From NCBI RefSeq assembly GCF_014650335.1, contig NZ_BMUT01000003.1:290549-354548 (forward strand): a DNA stretch of 64,000 nt. The letters are read 5' to 3'. The position numbers were made by a program, and so were the translations under genes. Origin of the DNA: Streptomyces hiroshimensis (lineage in GTDB: Bacteria > Actinomycetota > Actinomycetes > Streptomycetales > Streptomycetaceae). Below the pieces are notes generated by a model that was not told the origin of the DNA, ran no database searches, and saw only the letters and a list, made by a program, of their open reading frames with translations. Every line of letters begins with the position of its first letter. Position 1 is the stretch's first letter. Positions 62,405 to 64,000 of this stretch are shown here, in pieces.

Positions 62405-64000
62405 TGCCCGGCGTCCCCGCGCACCGCGCCACCCCGCTCGACCTGCACCTGCACACCCGGTGCTCCGACGGCGACGAGCCCCCCGCCGAGGTCGCCCGCC
62501 GCTGCCGGGCCGCCGGCCTGCGCGTCGCCGCGGTCACCGACCACAACACCATGGCGGGCGTCGCCGACTTCACCCGGGCCGCCGGCGGCGCGCTCACCGT
62601 CGTCCCCGGGTGCGAGGTCACGGCGCAGTGGCGCGGCGAGGAAGTGCACTGCCTCGCCTACTTCACCGACCCCGCCGACCGGCTCATCCGGCCCTTCCGG
62701 CGCAGGATCCGCCGCGTTCACGACGCCGAGCTGGACTGGTGGCGCACCTGGACCGAGCGCGCCCGGGCCATCGGCGTGCCCCTCACCTGGGACCTCGTGA
62801 CCGAACGGCTCGGCGGCGACCGCGTCGCCTACGTCGGCGACTACCTCTCCCTGCTGGCCGGCACGGCGGGAGACGATCCCCGGTTCACGGCGTACGCCCC
62901 CGCCTCGTACGACCGCATCGCGGCCGACTGGTGCCGCCCCGGACAGCCGCTGCACGTCCCACAGCCCTGGCGCCCCGGCCTCCTCGACGTCCTGACCTGG
63001 ATCACCGAAGCGGGCGGCGCCGCCGTCCTCGCCCACCCCGCCGGCGCCCTGGACGCCTCGGACGACGAGGAGTGCACCACCCTCCTCAAACCCCTGTGCG
63101 AGGCGGGGCTGTCCGGGCTCGAAGCGTGGACCAGCTGGCACACCCCGGCCGAGAGCAGCCGCCTCGCCCGGATCTGCGCCGCCCTCGGCCTCGTGGCCAC
63201 GGCCGGCTCGGACTACCACGGCACACGGGTCAAGTCCTGGGTGCCCGGCCCCGGCCGGCTGCCGGAACCGCCCGCCGACCCCATGGCGATCCTGGACGCG
63301 CTGCACGACCGGGCCGCCGCGGCGGCGCCCGGCGGTTCGTACGTCACTGCCGAGCCGCCGTCCACAGCCGCCCCCCGCGTCTCCCACGTCTCCCACGCCC
63401 AAGAGGGGACCATGACCTCTGCGACCGCCGATGACCCCGGCCGCGCCGCTCCCGACCCCGCCGGCCCGGCGCCGTTCGCGGAGCGCGCCTGGCACCTCGT
63501 CCCCGTCGTCGTCCTGCGGCAGGCCGGCTTCCCGATGGAACTGCTCGCCCCGCTGGTGGACACCGCCGCGGCGGCCGAGGCCGATGCCCTGATGGACCTC
63601 CGGGCCCGCCTCGCCGCCCTCGCGGACGACGTGAAGGACCTGCTCCGGGACCACCAGGTGCCCGGTCGGCAGCGGATGTCGTCCTGGGTGGGCCAACTGC
63701 GCCCGGTCCCCGAGGCCGAGCTCGCCGGGGCGCTCGCGGAGCTGCCCGGCGACGGCCGGGCGACCGGCGCCCTCCGTGGGTACCAGGAGACCGCCGCACG
63801 GCTCGCCGCGGACCGGTCGTCGTTCGCCGCCCGCCACCGCGAGCGGCTCGACGCGGCCGGCTTCGCCGTCGCCCGCGCCTTCACGGACGATCCGGCGCTG
63901 CAGGACGTGCTCCTGCTGTCCAACGACGCCGCCTACCCGGGATTCGCCGCGTGGCTCGACTCCTTCACCGGTGACACCGGGCGGCACACCCGCAAGATGA
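62401..64000 (+). CDS. PHP-domain phosphoesterase, in frame with a second LanB-like protein (open at window end)
   Basis: Starts at ATG 62401 (ATGA overlap with the oxygenase; ATG 62404 is also possible). Residues about 1-320 are a PHP phosphoesterase: LDLHLHTRCSDGDEPP, AAVTDHNTM, VVPGCEVTA, LAHPAGAL and ATAGSDYHGT, all metal-binding motifs. The frame has no stop after it and continues through an ATG at 63412 (AGAGGGG upstream) into HLVPVVVLRQAGFPMELLAP and DVLLLSNDAAYPGF, a paralogue of the LanB-like protein at 56089. It is either a true fusion or a second gene read in the same frame. It is open at base 64000. Confidence 0.85.
   Translation, partial: MMPGVPAHRATPLDLHLHTRCSDGDEPPAEVARRCRAAGLRVAAVTDHNTMAGVADFTRAAGGALTVVPGCEVTAQWRGEEVHCLAYFTDPADRLIRPFRRRIRRVHDAELDWWRTWTERARAIGVPLTWDLVTERLGGDRVAYVGDYLSLLAGTAGDDPRFTAYAPASYDRIAADWCRPGQPLHVPQPWRPGLLDVLTWITEAGGAAVLAHPAGALDASDDEECTTLLKPLCEAGLSGLEAWTSWHTPAESSRLARICAALGLVATAGSDYHGTRVKSWVPGPGRLPEPPADPMAILDALHDRAAAAAPGGSYVTAEPPSTAAPRVSHVSHAQEGTMTSATADDPGRAAPDPAGPAPFAERAWHLVPVVVLRQAGFPMELLAPLVDTAAAAEADALMDLRARLAALADDVKDLLRDHQVPGRQRMSSWVGQLRPVPEAELAGALAELPGDGRATGALRGYQETAARLAADRSSFAARHRERLDAAGFAVARAFTDDPALQDVLLLSNDAAYPGFAAWLDSFTGDTGRHTRKM

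Overview
The window is a piece of a Streptomyces (or very close streptomycete) chromosome. The evidence is very high GC with G/C in almost every third codon position, many GTG starts, rare TTA codons, a modular type I PKS, three AfsR/SARP-type regulators, a GH19 chitinase, a streptogrisin-type protease with a prodomain, and many small secreted proteins. I see no tRNA, rRNA, CRISPR array, intact insertion sequence, integrase or attachment site.

Left arm (1-5.9 kb): the edge of a polyketide cluster. A PKS on the minus strand runs off the window. Its ketosynthase has Gln in place of the active-site Cys, so it is a KSQ loading module with a malonyl-type AT. Divergent from it are a P450 with a TTA codon, its 3Fe-4S-type ferredoxin and a LysR regulator. 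From 5.9 to 12.4 kb there is a tightly coupled CoA operon: class III CoA-transferase, enoyl-CoA hydratase, acetoacetate-decarboxylase-like protein, 3-hydroxyacyl-CoA dehydrogenase and a glutaryl-CoA-dehydrogenase-like ACAD. No thiolase is present. An orphan secreted solute-binding protein follows, under a promoter with two identical palindromes.

Middle (12.4-40 kb): mostly ordinary accessory genes dominated by the secretome. They include the GH19 chitinase, an RlpA/expansin-like protein, a ricin-lectin/CAP protein, a bulb-lectin protein, a beta-propeller, a GH63-type glycosidase, a serine protease, a tandem pair of small secreted paralogues and several orphan secreted proteins. Among them are a frameshifted P450, a Cys-nucleophile alpha/beta hydrolase next to a glycosyltransferase-like protein, and a TetR/SDR divergent pair with a clear operator. 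Three SARP regulators lie between 32 and 43 kb.

Right arm (43-64 kb): the most unusual content. One protein fuses an amino-acid permease to a SpoIIE/PP2C phosphatase and an anti-sigma-type ATPase domain. A minus-strand operon (46.6-51.7 kb) encodes a PLP decarboxylase, an unrecognised TTA-containing protein and an ATP-grasp ligase fused to a second PLP decarboxylase; it looks like a small natural-product pathway. After an AraC regulator and a GAPDH, an operon from 56 kb to the window end has overlapping starts and stops. It encodes a LanB N-domain-only protein (split LanB or PEARL type), a radical SAM enzyme with a TTA codon, an arginase-fold enzyme, an Fe/2OG oxygenase, and a PHP phosphoesterase whose frame continues without a stop into a second LanB-like protein. 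This combination is the best candidate for an undescribed RiPP or pearlin-type system. No precursor peptide is convincingly visible in the window.
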